Position numbers and translations under genes: made by a program. The notes under the pieces are model-generated. The model was not told where the DNA came from. It worked only from the letters and a program-made list of their open reading frames with translations, and did no database searches. From Devosia sp. 66-22 (lineage in GTDB: Bacteria; Pseudomonadota; Alphaproteobacteria; Rhizobiales; Devosiaceae), in NCBI GenBank assembly GCA_001899065.1, contig MKUZ01000018.1, positions 37,142 through 101,141 of the forward strand: 64,000 bases of DNA, written 5' to 3'. Shown here piece after piece: positions 16,188 to 24,577 of this stretch (position 1 is the stretch's first letter; each line of letters opens with the position of its first letter).

Positions 16188-16227
16188 TCCACTCGCCGTC
16201 GCCCGGGCCAGCCGTGAGGAAAGCGAC

Positions 16228-16941
16228 TTGACCTACCAGTTCCAGTTCGGCGCGGTGTTCGCGCGCGTCGATCTGCTGATTGACGGGTTCCTGCTGACCT
16301 TGCAGCTCACGGCGATCACGAGCTGCTTGGGCTTCCTCATCGGCCTCGCCTGCGCCATCACGCGCACCTATGGTCCCGCGCCGGCGCGGCTTGCTGTCGC
16401 CGCTTATGTGGAAGTCTTCCGCAATACGCCGTTTCTGGTGCAGCTCTTTCTGATCTTCTTCGGCATCCCCGAGGTCGGCAAGCTGCTCGGCGTGAAATGG
16501 CTGCCCACGCCGTACTGGGCGGCGATCATTGCCCTGTCGATCAACATTGCCGCCTACATGACGGAGGTCATCCGGGCCGGTCTCGAGTCGATCCATCGCA
16601 GCCAGGTGGAGGCGGCCGAGTCTCTCGGTCTGTCGAAGCTGCAGGTGATCCTGCATGTCGTGCTGCCGCCGGCGCTGCGCAACGTCTATCCGGCGCTGTC
16701 GAGCGAGTTCATCCTGCTGATGCTGGGCACCAGCGTGGTCTCGGTCATCTCCGTCGAGGAGCTCACCGGCGCCGGCAATCTCATCCAGTCCGAGACCTAC
16801 CGGACGTTCGAGACCTATGCGCTGATCTGGGTGATCTACTTTGCCCTCGCGGTGGCGCTGAAGCTGCTGCTCGACCTGCTCGCGGGCTGGATCATCGGCC
16901 GCCGCGTGTCTCGCATCGGGGCGAGTGCCGGACATGCGTGA
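16228..16941 (+). CDS. Amino-acid-type ABC transporter permease (first of two)
   Basis: A HisM/GlnP-type permease of 237 residues from a TTG start. It has about five hydrophobic helices and the cytoplasmic-loop EAA motif EAAESLGLSKLQVILHVVLP near the middle. The conserved FRNTPFLVQLFLIFFG segment identifies the polar-amino-acid subfamily. The TTG at 16228 was preferred because GAGGAAA lies eight bases upstream; an ATG at 16159 is inside the hairpin and would add 23 non-membrane residues. The 3' end overlaps the second permease by 17 bases. Confidence 0.85.
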   Translation: MTYQFQFGAVFARVDLLIDGFLLTLQLTAITSCLGFLIGLACAITRTYGPAPARLAVAAYVEVFRNTPFLVQLFLIFFGIPEVGKLLGVKWLPTPYWAAIIALSINIAAYMTEVIRAGLESIHRSQVEAAESLGLSKLQVILHVVLPPALRNVYPALSSEFILLMLGTSVVSVISVEELTGAGNLIQSETYRTFETYALIWVIYFALAVALKLLLDLLAGWIIGRRVSRIGASAGHA

Positions 16942-17587
16942 CTTCGGCGTCAACGACATCCTGTATCTGCTGACGGCCACGCAGTGGACGATCTACCTGA
17001 CCATCCTGTCCTTCGTTGCCGGCGGGCTCCTCGGCCTCGTGCTCGCCATCGCGCGGACGAGCCGCAGCCCGCTCGCCAGCGGCGCGGCGCTCGTCTGGAT
17101 CCGCGCGTTCCAGAATACGCCGCTGCTGATCCAGCTCTTCCTCATCTATTATGGCCTGGGCCTGCTGGGCTATCGCTTGCCGCCCTTTGTCGCCGCGGTC
17201 GTCGGACTGACGTTCTACACGTCGGCGTTCCTTGGCGAGATCTGGCGCGGCTGCATCCTGTCGGTGCCACGCCAGCAATGGGAAGCGGGCGATGCGCTGG
17301 CACTCACGCCCTGGCAGTTGCGGCGCCATGTCGTGCTGCCGCAGGCCATCCGCATCGCCATCCCGCCCACGGTCGGCTTCCTCGTGAAACTGATCAAGAA
17401 TTCATCGCTCGCCAGCATCGTGGGCATGACCGAGCTGATGCGTGCCGCCACGGCGATCAACAACGCGACCTTCCAGCCGTTCAAGGTCTTCGCCGTCGCC
17501 GCGCTGATCTATTTCACGCTGTGCTTCCCGCTCACCCTGCTCAGCCGTCACTTTGAAAGGAAGCTCGATGTCAGTGCTCGAGGTTAG
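16925..17587 (+). CDS. Amino-acid-type ABC transporter permease (second of two)
   Basis: A 220-residue HisQ/GlnP-like permease with FQNTPLLIQLFLIYYGLGL and the EAA loop WEAGDALALTPWQLRRHVVLP. Together with the preceding gene it forms the heterodimeric membrane channel. The start is GTG 16925 or ATG 16934, both inside the end of the first permease gene. Its 3' end overlaps the ATPase gene by 20 bases, showing tight coupling. Confidence 0.88.
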   Translation: MPDMRDFGVNDILYLLTATQWTIYLTILSFVAGGLLGLVLAIARTSRSPLASGAALVWIRAFQNTPLLIQLFLIYYGLGLLGYRLPPFVAAVVGLTFYTSAFLGEIWRGCILSVPRQQWEAGDALALTPWQLRRHVVLPQAIRIAIPPTVGFLVKLIKNSSLASIVGMTELMRAATAINNATFQPFKVFAVAALIYFTLCFPLTLLSRHFERKLDVSARG

Positions 17588-18296
17588 GGGCGTCAGCAAG
17601 AGCTTCGGCACGGTGGAGGTGCTGCGCGATATCTCGCTCGAACTCGAACAGGGGCAGATGCTGGCGCTGATCGGCCGCTCCGGTTCGGGCAAGAGCACAT
17701 TGCTGCGCTGCCTCAATGGTCTCGAGCGCATCGATGCCGGCAGCATCGCCATTGCCGGCCATCACATGGGTCGCGATCCGGCGGCGCTTCGCCGGCTGCG
17801 GCAGGACGTGGGCATCGTGTTCCAGGCCTACAATCTGTTCCCGCATCTGAGCGTGGGCCGCAACATCATGCTGGCGCCCCGGCTCGTGCTGCGCCGCAGC
17901 GATGCCGAAGCCGAAGCGAAGGCGCGCGAGGTGCTGGCGGCGGTTGGCCTGTCGGAGAAGTTCGACGCCTATCCCGACCAGCTCTCGGGCGGCCAGCAGC
18001 AGCGGGTCGCGATCGCGCGGTCGCTCGCAATGACGCCAAAGGTGATGCTGTTTGACGAGGTAACGTCGGCGCTCGACCCCGAGCTCACCAAGGAAGTGCT
18101 GCGCACCATGGAGACGCTGGCCGAGACCGGCATGACGATGGTGCTGGTCACCCATGAGATGAACTTCGCCCGCCGCGTCGCCGACCGCGTCGCCTTCATG
18201 CATGCCGGGCGCATCCACGAAATCGCACCGCCCGATGACCTGTTCGCGGCTCCCAGGACGCCGGAGCTGCAGCAGTTCCTCTCGTCGATGCTCTAG
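17568..18296 (+). CDS. Amino-acid-type ABC transporter ATP-binding protein
   Basis: A 242-residue nucleotide-binding protein with Walker A GRSGSGKST near residue 38, Q-loop FQAYNLFPHLSV, signature LSGGQQQR, Walker B VMLFDEVTSALDPE and the switch His in LVTHEMNFA. The DEVTSALDPE variant is typical of polar-amino-acid importers such as HisP and GlnQ. The ATG at 17568 follows AAAGGAAG. It completes the four-gene importer of this operon. Confidence 0.92.
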   Translation: MSVLEVRGVSKSFGTVEVLRDISLELEQGQMLALIGRSGSGKSTLLRCLNGLERIDAGSIAIAGHHMGRDPAALRRLRQDVGIVFQAYNLFPHLSVGRNIMLAPRLVLRRSDAEAEAKAREVLAAVGLSEKFDAYPDQLSGGQQQRVAIARSLAMTPKVMLFDEVTSALDPELTKEVLRTMETLAETGMTMVLVTHEMNFARRVADRVAFMHAGRIHEIAPPDDLFAAPRTPELQQFLSSML

Positions 18297-18323
18297 CCAT
18301 CCACTTACCCGGAGACTCCTCTC

Positions 18324-19490
18324 GTGAAGATCACGCGCTTCGAACCGATCCTGCTGACCGCGCCGCTCGGGACTGGTCCCGTCGAATGGTCGGGCGGCCA
18401 TATTCCGATGTTCTCGGCCTGCCTCGTGCGCGTCCACACCGACGCGGGCATCACCGGGCTCGGGGAGACCTATGGCGGGCTCTTTGCGCCCGAGGCGGCC
18501 AGGGCCGTCATCGAGCATTTCGAGACGATGGCGATGGGGCTGGCGGTCGAGGATGTCGGCGGCGTGTGGGATCGGCTCTACATGGGCACGCTGTTCTGGG
18601 GCAGGGCAGGGCTCGCCGTCAGCGTGCTCAGCGCCATCGAGATGGCGCTGTGGGACATCAACGGCAAGGCGCTTGGTCTGCCGGCCCATCAGCTGATGGG
18701 CGGCAAGGTTCACGACCGGCTGCGCATCTATGCCTCGGGGGGACTCGACGGCTCGAATGACCAGTTCCGGGCCGAGCTCGAGGGCTACATGCAGGCGGGT
18801 TTCACCGCGATGAAGATCCGCGGCGGTTACGGTCCGCGTTACGACGGGGCCCGCGCCGAGCTTGCCCGCAAGACCATCGGCGAGGAGCGCTTCCTGATGA
18901 TGGACCTTGTTCAGGGCCACAATCCCAAGCCGTTCAGCGCCGCCGAGGCCATCGTCGTCGCCGAGGCCGTGGCCGATGCGCGGCTGACCTGGCTCGAAGA
19001 GCCGTGCGCCGCCTATGACTATGACGGCTATGCCAAGGTGCGCGCCAAGGCGAGGATGCCGATCTCGGGCGGCGAAAGCTCGACGACCATCCACGAGTTC
19101 AAACACTTCTTTTCGCGCAGCGCGCTTGACGTGGCGCAGCCGGACACGGCCCATTGCGGCGGCATGCTGGAGTTCAAGCGCATTGCGGCCGCGGCCGATG
19201 CGGCCGGCGTGCGCGTCGTGCCCCATGTCTGGGGCTCGGGGCCGGCGCTGACGTCGAACTATCATGCCGCCTTCGCCACGCCGAACGTGTTCATGGTGGA
19301 GTATCCCACCATCCACAATCCGCTCCGTCAGGAGCTGCTGGTCGAACCGCTGAAGGTCGTGGACGGCTTCCTCCACGCCCCGTCGGCGCCCGGCCTCGGG
19401 CTCGAGCTCAACGATGCCCTGATCGAGAAATACCCCTTCAAGCGCGAGGCCGTGGTCAAGCTGCGCTACGAGCGGACCGACAGGAACTGA
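18324..19490 (+). CDS. Mandelate racemase/muconate lactonizing enzyme family protein (enolase superfamily)
   Basis: A 388-residue enzyme with an N-terminal capping domain and a C-terminal barrel. The barrel has the KxR/KxK-type base AMKIRGG, metal ligands in LMMDLVQGH, WLEEP and GGES, and a His in VVPHVWGSG. The lysine plus His arrangement places it in the mandelate-racemase subgroup, whose members dehydrate sugar acids or racemise/epimerise alpha-substituted acids. As last gene of the LacI-controlled operon it likely acts on the imported compound or its deaminated product. The substrate cannot be assigned. Start is GTG 18324 after GGAGA. Confidence 0.85.
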   Translation: MKITRFEPILLTAPLGTGPVEWSGGHIPMFSACLVRVHTDAGITGLGETYGGLFAPEAARAVIEHFETMAMGLAVEDVGGVWDRLYMGTLFWGRAGLAVSVLSAIEMALWDINGKALGLPAHQLMGGKVHDRLRIYASGGLDGSNDQFRAELEGYMQAGFTAMKIRGGYGPRYDGARAELARKTIGEERFLMMDLVQGHNPKPFSAAEAIVVAEAVADARLTWLEEPCAAYDYDGYAKVRAKARMPISGGESSTTIHEFKHFFSRSALDVAQPDTAHCGGMLEFKRIAAAADAAGVRVVPHVWGSGPALTSNYHAAFATPNVFMVEYPTIHNPLRQELLVEPLKVVDGFLHAPSAPGLGLELNDALIEKYPFKREAVVKLRYERTDRN

Positions 19491-19498
19491 CGGGCACG

Positions 19499-20263
19499 TC
19501 AGGGGCTCAGGTCGCGGGCGATCTCGCTGCAGGTCGCCACCAGCTTGTCGCGGATGTCCTCGAGATCCCAGGCGGGTCCGAGCCGCTGCAGGCAGGGGAC
19601 GACGATGCTGCCGATCGCCCGTCCGGACCGGTCGAGCACCGGCGCGCAGATGTCGGTGACACCGGCGAGGTGGCGGCTGCTGGTGATGATCGAGCCGTCC
19701 GCGGCGATGCGGTCGAGCTGCTCGACCAGCTTGCCGCGAGCGGGCGGTTTGGTCATCAGCGCCAGGCTCTCGGCGATCATGGCGGCCCGCCGCCCCGGCG
19801 GCTGGAACGCGAGGATGGTCTTGCCCGAGACGGCGTCGACCGCCGGATTGCCGTAGCCCAGCTGCAGCGAGAAGTTGAACTCGGCGGGGGCGGTGGCGCT
19901 CGCCACGACGATGGTCTCGCCGCGGCTGATCACGACGAGGTGGCTCGAGTGCCCCACGAGGAGGCTCAGGCGCTCCATTTTCGGCACGGCCACCGCGACG
20001 AGTGCGCGCGAGCGAGGGGTGCGCATCCCCAGTTCGAACAGCCTGTTGCTGAGCGAGAGCTGATCGGTCGCGGTGTCGCGGCGCAGATAGCCCCGGTCGA
20101 CCAGCACGTAGACCATGCGGAAGATCTCGCTCTTGGAGCGCCCCAGGCGTTCGCCGATCTGGCGGGCGCTCATGGGTTCGCCCTCCTCGGCGAGCAGTTC
20201 CAGGATGTCGAGTCCTTTCTCGAGCGCCGGTGCCGAGTAGCTGGCGCGATCGTCGCCAGACAT
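19499..20263 (-). CDS. IclR-family transcriptional regulator
   Basis: A 254-residue IclR protein: an N-terminal winged helix (SAPALEKGLDILELLAEEGEPMSARQIGERLGRSKSEIFRMVYVLVDRGYLRRD) and a C-terminal effector domain (LVGHSSHLVVISRGETIVVASA, GNPAVDAVSGKTILAF, ICAPVLDRSGRAIGSIVVPC). It diverges from the spermidine/putrescine-type transport operon starting at 20404 and is its likely regulator. An earlier ATG at 20314 lies inside the 36-bp repeated element, which is more probably an operator, so ATG 20263 is preferred. The effector is unknown. Confidence 0.9.
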   Translation of the reverse strand: MSGDDRASYSAPALEKGLDILELLAEEGEPMSARQIGERLGRSKSEIFRMVYVLVDRGYLRRDTATDQLSLSNRLFELGMRTPRSRALVAVAVPKMERLSLLVGHSSHLVVISRGETIVVASATAPAEFNFSLQLGYGNPAVDAVSGKTILAFQPPGRRAAMIAESLALMTKPPARGKLVEQLDRIAADGSIITSSRHLAGVTDICAPVLDRSGRAIGSIVVPCLQRLGPAWDLEDIRDKLVATCSEIARDLSP

Positions 20264-20290
20264 GGCGCTGGCCGCCTCTCGCTCTGATGG

Positions 20291-20326
20291 TTCATAAGTA
20301 GTTCTTGACTTCATATACGAAACCAC
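20291..20326 (+). promoter_or_regulatory. 36-bp repeated element, copy 1 (candidate IclR operator)
   Basis: This element matches 22831-22866 at 33 of 36 bases. It begins TTCATAAGTAGTTCTTGACT, contains a TTGACT hexamer and has imperfect outer symmetry (GTAGTT...AACCAC). It lies between the divergent IclR and binding-protein genes. A 36-base match between two non-coding promoter positions is best explained as a regulator site with an embedded -35 element. Confidence 0.65.
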
Positions 20327-20403
20327 CTCCTAATCGCAATCTGCCGGAGCGAACTCCGGTTTGAACAGACGCAAACCTAGACGAGCTCTCAACGAGAGTC
20401 TTG

Positions 20404-21589
20404 ATGTGGAGAAGGACCGTGGACGACAGGTTGAGGACGTTGCTGGATGCCAGGCTCAATGCCGATCTGAGCAGGCGCCGGTTCATTCAGGGGGCAGCCG
20501 GACTGACCACGCTGACCGTGCTGGGACTGGCGCCGGGTTCGGCCGGGGCCGCCGGTGGTGCGCTCGGAGGGCCGCTCAATTTTCTGGGCTATGATGGCGA
20601 GCAGGCGACCAATGTCGCCGGGCCGTTCCTCAGCCAGAACAACATCCAGCTCAATGCGAGCTTCACCTCCTCGGCCGACGAGGCGCTCACCCGCTTCATG
20701 ACGGGTGGACGCGGTTCGCTCGATCTGTTCTCGGTCAACAAAGACTTCCAGAGCACCGTTCTGGATGCGGGCACCGAGCTGTTCCTGCCGCTCGATATGT
20801 CGCGCATTCCCAATGCCGCCGGCCTGTTCACTGCGTTCAAGGACGCGCCCTGGCTGGTCCGCGACGGCAACACCTATGGCGTGCCGCTGATCTGGGGCAA
20901 CAGCCCCCTGCGTGTGGAATCCCGAGAAGTGGGACGGCGTGCCCGATCGCTACACCGACTTCGCCGATCCCAAGTTCAAAGGCGAGCTGGTGCTGCTCGA
21001 CGACCCGTTCGGCAACATCTGCCTGTTCGCCAAGTCGATCGGCGCCAGCGGCCTCGGCCGGCTGACCCAGGACGAGCTCAATCGCTCGCTCGAGGCACTG
21101 ATCGCGATCAAGCCCAACATCGTCACTCTTGGGACGGGTTTCGGCGACATGGCCGACGTGCTTATCCGCGGCGACGCATCGATCGGCATCGGCGGCTGGG
21201 CCTACCAGCTGGTGATCGCCAAGGAGAAGGGCGTCACCCTCGTGGCCGGCTCGCCCAAGATCGACGATACGCTGTTCTGGTCGGATGCCTATGCCATCGC
21301 CGTCGACGCGCCGAACATCGACAATGCCTATGCGTTCATCGACTACGTGACGTCGGCGGAGTCGAACGCGGCGCTCGCCACCGAGCTCGGCTCGGGCTGC
21401 ACCGTTGAGGCGGCCTACGACCTGCTGACGCCCGACTCGCAGGCGCTCTACGACTATGCCGGTGTGCGCCAGCCGGGTGGCGGCATTCTGGGCACGCAGC
21501 CGAGCCTGCTGCCGCCGCAGCAGGCCGAAGGCGACATCGTCGGTGTCGAGGCCTGGATCGAGGCCTGGCAGACCTTCAAAGCCGCCTGA
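20404..21589 (+). pseudogene. Spermidine/putrescine-type ABC substrate-binding protein, interrupted by a one-base frameshift
   Basis: The first part (from ATG 20404) has a twin-arginine-like signal, SRRRFIQGAAGLTTLTVLG, then LNFLGYDGEQAT, ADEALTRFMTGGRGSLDLF and PLIWGNSPL, a PotD-family pattern. After CTG at 20908-20910 an extra C (20911) shifts the frame; the continuation VWNPEKWDGVPDRYTDF runs from 20912 to the stop at 21589 and has the second lobe (GIGGWAYQLVIAKEKGV, FIDYVTSAES). Together they make a normal-length PotD homologue of about 395 residues. As printed, the protein would be truncated and out of frame. It is either a recent inactivation or an indel error, since both halves are otherwise well preserved. 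Confidence 0.8.
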
Positions 21590-21652
21590 TCGGCGTGACG
21601 ACTGTGCGGGCGGGAGGCAACTCCCGCCTGTCCTGCGGAGTGCGGATACGCG

Positions 21653-22837
21653 ATGACAGGCATCGAGACGCGCTGTGTGACGCCGGGCTATGAGCCGGTT
21701 GCGCTCGCCTTCGCCGAAATCATCTCTTCCTATGGCGGCGGCGCCTCCGCCTGCGTCTATGTCGATGGCGAGCCGGTATTCGATGCGTGGGGCGGTCTGG
21801 CCGATAGCCGCACCGGCCGTCCCTGGTCAGCCGACACGCTCACCGTCATCTTCTCGTGCACCAAGGGCCTGATGTCGCTGCTTGCGGCGCGGCTCGTCGA
21901 AGAGGGACGGCTCGACTGCGATCTGCCGGTCACGGCCTACTGGCCAGAGTATGCCGCAGCCGGCAAACAGGACACATCGGTGCGCGATCTGCTGTCGCAT
22001 CGCGCCGGCCTTTCGGCGCCGGGTACATCACTGACGGTCGACGACATCGTCGACTGGGAGCGGATGACGGCGCTGCTCGCCGCGCAGGCGCCGCTGTGGT
22101 CGCCGGGCACGGGGCACTCCTATCATTTCATCACCCATGGCTGGTTGATCGGCGAGGTGCTGCGGCGCGTCACCGGGCAGTCCATTGGCGCGCTGTTCGC
22201 CGAAACGATCGCCAATCGGCTCGCGGTCCCCGCCTGGATCGGCCTGCCTGCGGGAAAGCAGCCGCTCGTGGCGCGTATCGACGTGGGTGAGAGCTTCGAA
22301 ATCGGTACGGACACCTTCATTCGCGAAAGCTCCGACTGGATCGGGCGGGGGCTCACGCTCGGTGGCGCGCTGCCGCCGACGCTTGCCAGTCCGACTGGCG
22401 GCTTCAACGATCCGCGACTCCAGGCGGCGCCGATCCCGGGGGCGGGCGGCATCGCCAATGCGCGTGCGCTGGCCCGAATCTGGTCCGCAGCGGTGACTGA
22501 GACCGACGGCGTCCGTCTGCTCGCCGACGAGACGATCCGCCGCGCGACCGTGCCGCAAAGCAGCGGCGCCCCCGTGTTCCATGAGCCCGAACCCTGGATG
22601 GCCTGGGGAACCGGATTCCAGATCGACTCGCCCGCCCGTCGCTACCTCACGCCGCACGGCTTCGGCCATGACGGGGCAGGCGGCCAGGTGACGTTCGCCG
22701 AGCCGCAGCTGAGGCTGAGTTTCGCGTTCGTCACGAACCAGATGGAAGAGGCCGATCCGCGCGCCCAGGCGCTGGTCGACGCGCTTCGCACGGTCCCCGA
22801 GATCAGGCGCCGGATCGAAAGCTGCTTCGTTTCATAA
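21653..22837 (+). CDS. Serine hydrolase of the beta-lactamase/EstB family
   Basis: A 394-residue class C beta-lactamase-fold protein. The nucleophile motif SCTK is at residues 68-71, the second-motif tyrosine is Tyr157 in SYHFITHG and the third motif is GHDGAGG. There is no signal peptide, so it is probably a cytoplasmic esterase or amidase rather than an antibiotic-resistance enzyme. Its place between the binding protein and permeases suggests it hydrolyses the imported substrate. The stop codon TAA lies inside the second copy of the 36-bp element. Start ATG at 21653. Confidence 0.85.
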   Translation: MTGIETRCVTPGYEPVALAFAEIISSYGGGASACVYVDGEPVFDAWGGLADSRTGRPWSADTLTVIFSCTKGLMSLLAARLVEEGRLDCDLPVTAYWPEYAAAGKQDTSVRDLLSHRAGLSAPGTSLTVDDIVDWERMTALLAAQAPLWSPGTGHSYHFITHGWLIGEVLRRVTGQSIGALFAETIANRLAVPAWIGLPAGKQPLVARIDVGESFEIGTDTFIRESSDWIGRGLTLGGALPPTLASPTGGFNDPRLQAAPIPGAGGIANARALARIWSAAVTETDGVRLLADETIRRATVPQSSGAPVFHEPEPWMAWGTGFQIDSPARRYLTPHGFGHDGAGGQVTFAEPQLRLSFAFVTNQMEEADPRAQALVDALRTVPEIRRRIESCFVS

Positions 22838-22866
22838 GTGGTTCTTGACTTCATCTGCGAAACCAC
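22831..22866 (+). promoter_or_regulatory. 36-bp repeated element, copy 2 (candidate IclR operator and internal promoter)
   Basis: The second copy differs from 20291-20326 at only three bases. Here the outer arms GTGGTT (22838-22843) and AACCAC (22861-22866) are perfect inverted repeats. It overlaps the end of the serine hydrolase gene and lies upstream of the permease genes. It probably gives the permease-to-amidohydrolase block its own IclR-controlled promoter. Confidence 0.65.
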
Positions 22867-22928
22867 GGCAGATGCGCTACCGACGGCGCGGCAGAGCGGC
22901 GTCGCCTATTGAATCGGATGCACGAGCT

Positions 22929-23804
22929 TTGAGCAACGGCCTGAGTGCCACGACGGATCGCGGAGCGGCGCGGGGGATCATGCCCCTTCTGCCGGCCGGT
23001 CTGTTCTACGCCCTCTTCTTCGGCGTGCCGATGCTGAGCCTGCTGGTCATCAGCCTCTGGCGCGCGCAGGGCTTCAATCTCATCCCCGACTTCACCTTCG
23101 CCAATTACCAGAAGATTATCGTCTCCGACCTCTATCGCGGCGTCCTGCTGCGCACGGTGAGCGTCGGCCTCATTGCCGCGGCGATCGTCGTCCCCGTCGC
23201 CTTCACGCTCGCCTACATCATGCGCTTCGTGTTCGAGCGGCGCGGACAGCTCATCCTGCAACTGGTGATGCTGTCGCTGTTCAGCGGCTACCTCGTGCGC
23301 ATCTATGCGTGGCGCACGATCCTGGGAAAGCAGGGCTTGCTCAATTCGGCGCTGCAGTGGCTCGGCCTCATCGAGGAGCCGCTCGAGTTCCTGATCTACA
23401 GCCAGGTCTCGGTGGTCATCACCCTTGTCGGGCTGCTGCTGCCGCTCGCCGTGCTGCCGCTCTATTCGGCCATGCTCAATGTGCCGCGCGATCATCTCGA
23501 AGCGGCGCGCGACCTCGGCGCCAGTCCGTTCCATCTGCTGCGCACGGTGCTGATCCCGATGGTGATGCCCGGCGTGCGCACGGCCTTTGCCTTCGCCTTC
23601 CTCCTCGCGGCCGGCGACTATGTGACGCCCACGCTTGTCGGCGGCACGCAGAGCGTCATGATCGGCAACATCATCGCCGACCAGTTCCGCGGCACCGGCA
23701 CCAACTGGCCGCTCGGCGCCGCCATGGCCTTCATCGTCGTCGGCGTGACGCTGCTGCTCTATCTCGCCATCACCCAGCTCATCCGGTGGGTGACGAAATG
23801 GTGA
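22929..23804 (+). CDS. Spermidine/putrescine-type ABC transporter permease (PotB-like)
   Basis: A 291-residue permease with six predicted helices and the EAA loop LEAARDLGASPFHLLRTVLIP. The FALSLVISLW-like first helix and DYVTPTLVGGTQSVMIGN loop are typical of PotB. The start is uncertain: TTG 22929 gives a short cytoplasmic N-terminus, while ATG 22980 (with GGGGGAT upstream) begins at the first helix. It follows copy 2 of the 36-bp element. Its stop overlaps the PotC-like start (ATGGTGA). Confidence 0.88.
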   Translation: MSNGLSATTDRGAARGIMPLLPAGLFYALFFGVPMLSLLVISLWRAQGFNLIPDFTFANYQKIIVSDLYRGVLLRTVSVGLIAAAIVVPVAFTLAYIMRFVFERRGQLILQLVMLSLFSGYLVRIYAWRTILGKQGLLNSALQWLGLIEEPLEFLIYSQVSVVITLVGLLLPLAVLPLYSAMLNVPRDHLEAARDLGASPFHLLRTVLIPMVMPGVRTAFAFAFLLAAGDYVTPTLVGGTQSVMIGNIIADQFRGTGTNWPLGAAMAFIVVGVTLLLYLAITQLIRWVTKW

Positions 23805-24577
23805 GGGGCTCGCGCCTGTGGTCCTGGCTGTTCGTGGCGCTGGTCCTGTTCTACCTCTACGCGCCGATCCTCGTGATCGTGGTCTTCTCGTTCACCACGT
23901 CGCCACGGCTCAGCCTGCCGATCGAGGGGCTGACGCTCGACTGGTACGGCCGCGCCTTCGCCGATCCGCTCATTCCGATGGCGCTCAAGAACTCGGCCAT
24001 CCTCGCGACCATCTCGGCGGTCGGCGGCGGTATCGCCGGAGCGGCGTTCGCCTTCGGGCTGGTGATGCTGCGCAATGGCCGGCTGCGCGCCTCGCTGCTG
24101 TCGATCAGCATGCTGCCCGCCATCGTGCCGCTGCTCGTCATCGGCATCGCACTTGCCGTGTTCTTCAGCACCATCGCGCTGCCGCAGGGGTTGATCGGCG
24201 CCGCCATCGGTCATGTGCTCGTCAGCCTGCCCTTCGTCATCCTCACGATGAATGCGCGGCTCGAGAGTTTCGACTTCTCCATCCTCGAAGCGGCGCGCGA
24301 TCTTGGTGCGACCCGCTTCCAGGCGTTCCGCGACATCACGCTGCCGCTGATCCGTCCCTCGGTGGTCGGCGCAGCGCTGCTCGCTGCCGCGCTCTCGCTC
24401 GATGAGTTCGTCGTCACCTGGTTCAATATCGGCAGCCAGCAGACGGTGCCGACGCTGGTCTGGGGCCTCATGCGGCGCGGCATCGATCCATCGATCAATG
24501 CCATTGCGACGCTGCTGCTGGCGCTGCTCGTCTGCCTCGTCGTCGCCTCCAATTTGCTCAACAGAAGGAAGTCATAG
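23798..24577 (+). CDS. Spermidine/putrescine-type ABC transporter permease (PotC-like)
   Basis: A 259-residue permease starting at ATG 23798 within the end of the PotB-like gene. It has six hydrophobic segments, the FYLYAPILVIVVFSF opening typical of PotC, the EAA loop LEAARDLGATRFQAFRDITLP and LSLDEFVVTWFN. It pairs with the previous permease in the channel. Its last base is the first base of the ATPase GTG start, so translation is coupled. Confidence 0.9.
   Translation: MVRGSRLWSWLFVALVLFYLYAPILVIVVFSFTTSPRLSLPIEGLTLDWYGRAFADPLIPMALKNSAILATISAVGGGIAGAAFAFGLVMLRNGRLRASLLSISMLPAIVPLLVIGIALAVFFSTIALPQGLIGAAIGHVLVSLPFVILTMNARLESFDFSILEAARDLGATRFQAFRDITLPLIRPSVVGAALLAAALSLDEFVVTWFNIGSQQTVPTLVWGLMRRGIDPSINAIATLLLALLVCLVVASNLLNRRKS

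Noticed and set aside
16159..16227. ATG at 16159 as the start of the first amino-acid permease
   Set aside because: It lies inside a 13-bp hairpin, has no ribosome-binding site and adds residues without membrane or family character; TTG 16228 has GAGGAAA.
21653..22837. Antibiotic-resistance beta-lactamase
   Set aside because: Although SxxK is present, there is no signal peptide and the gene is embedded in a catabolic operon; an esterase/amidase role fits better.
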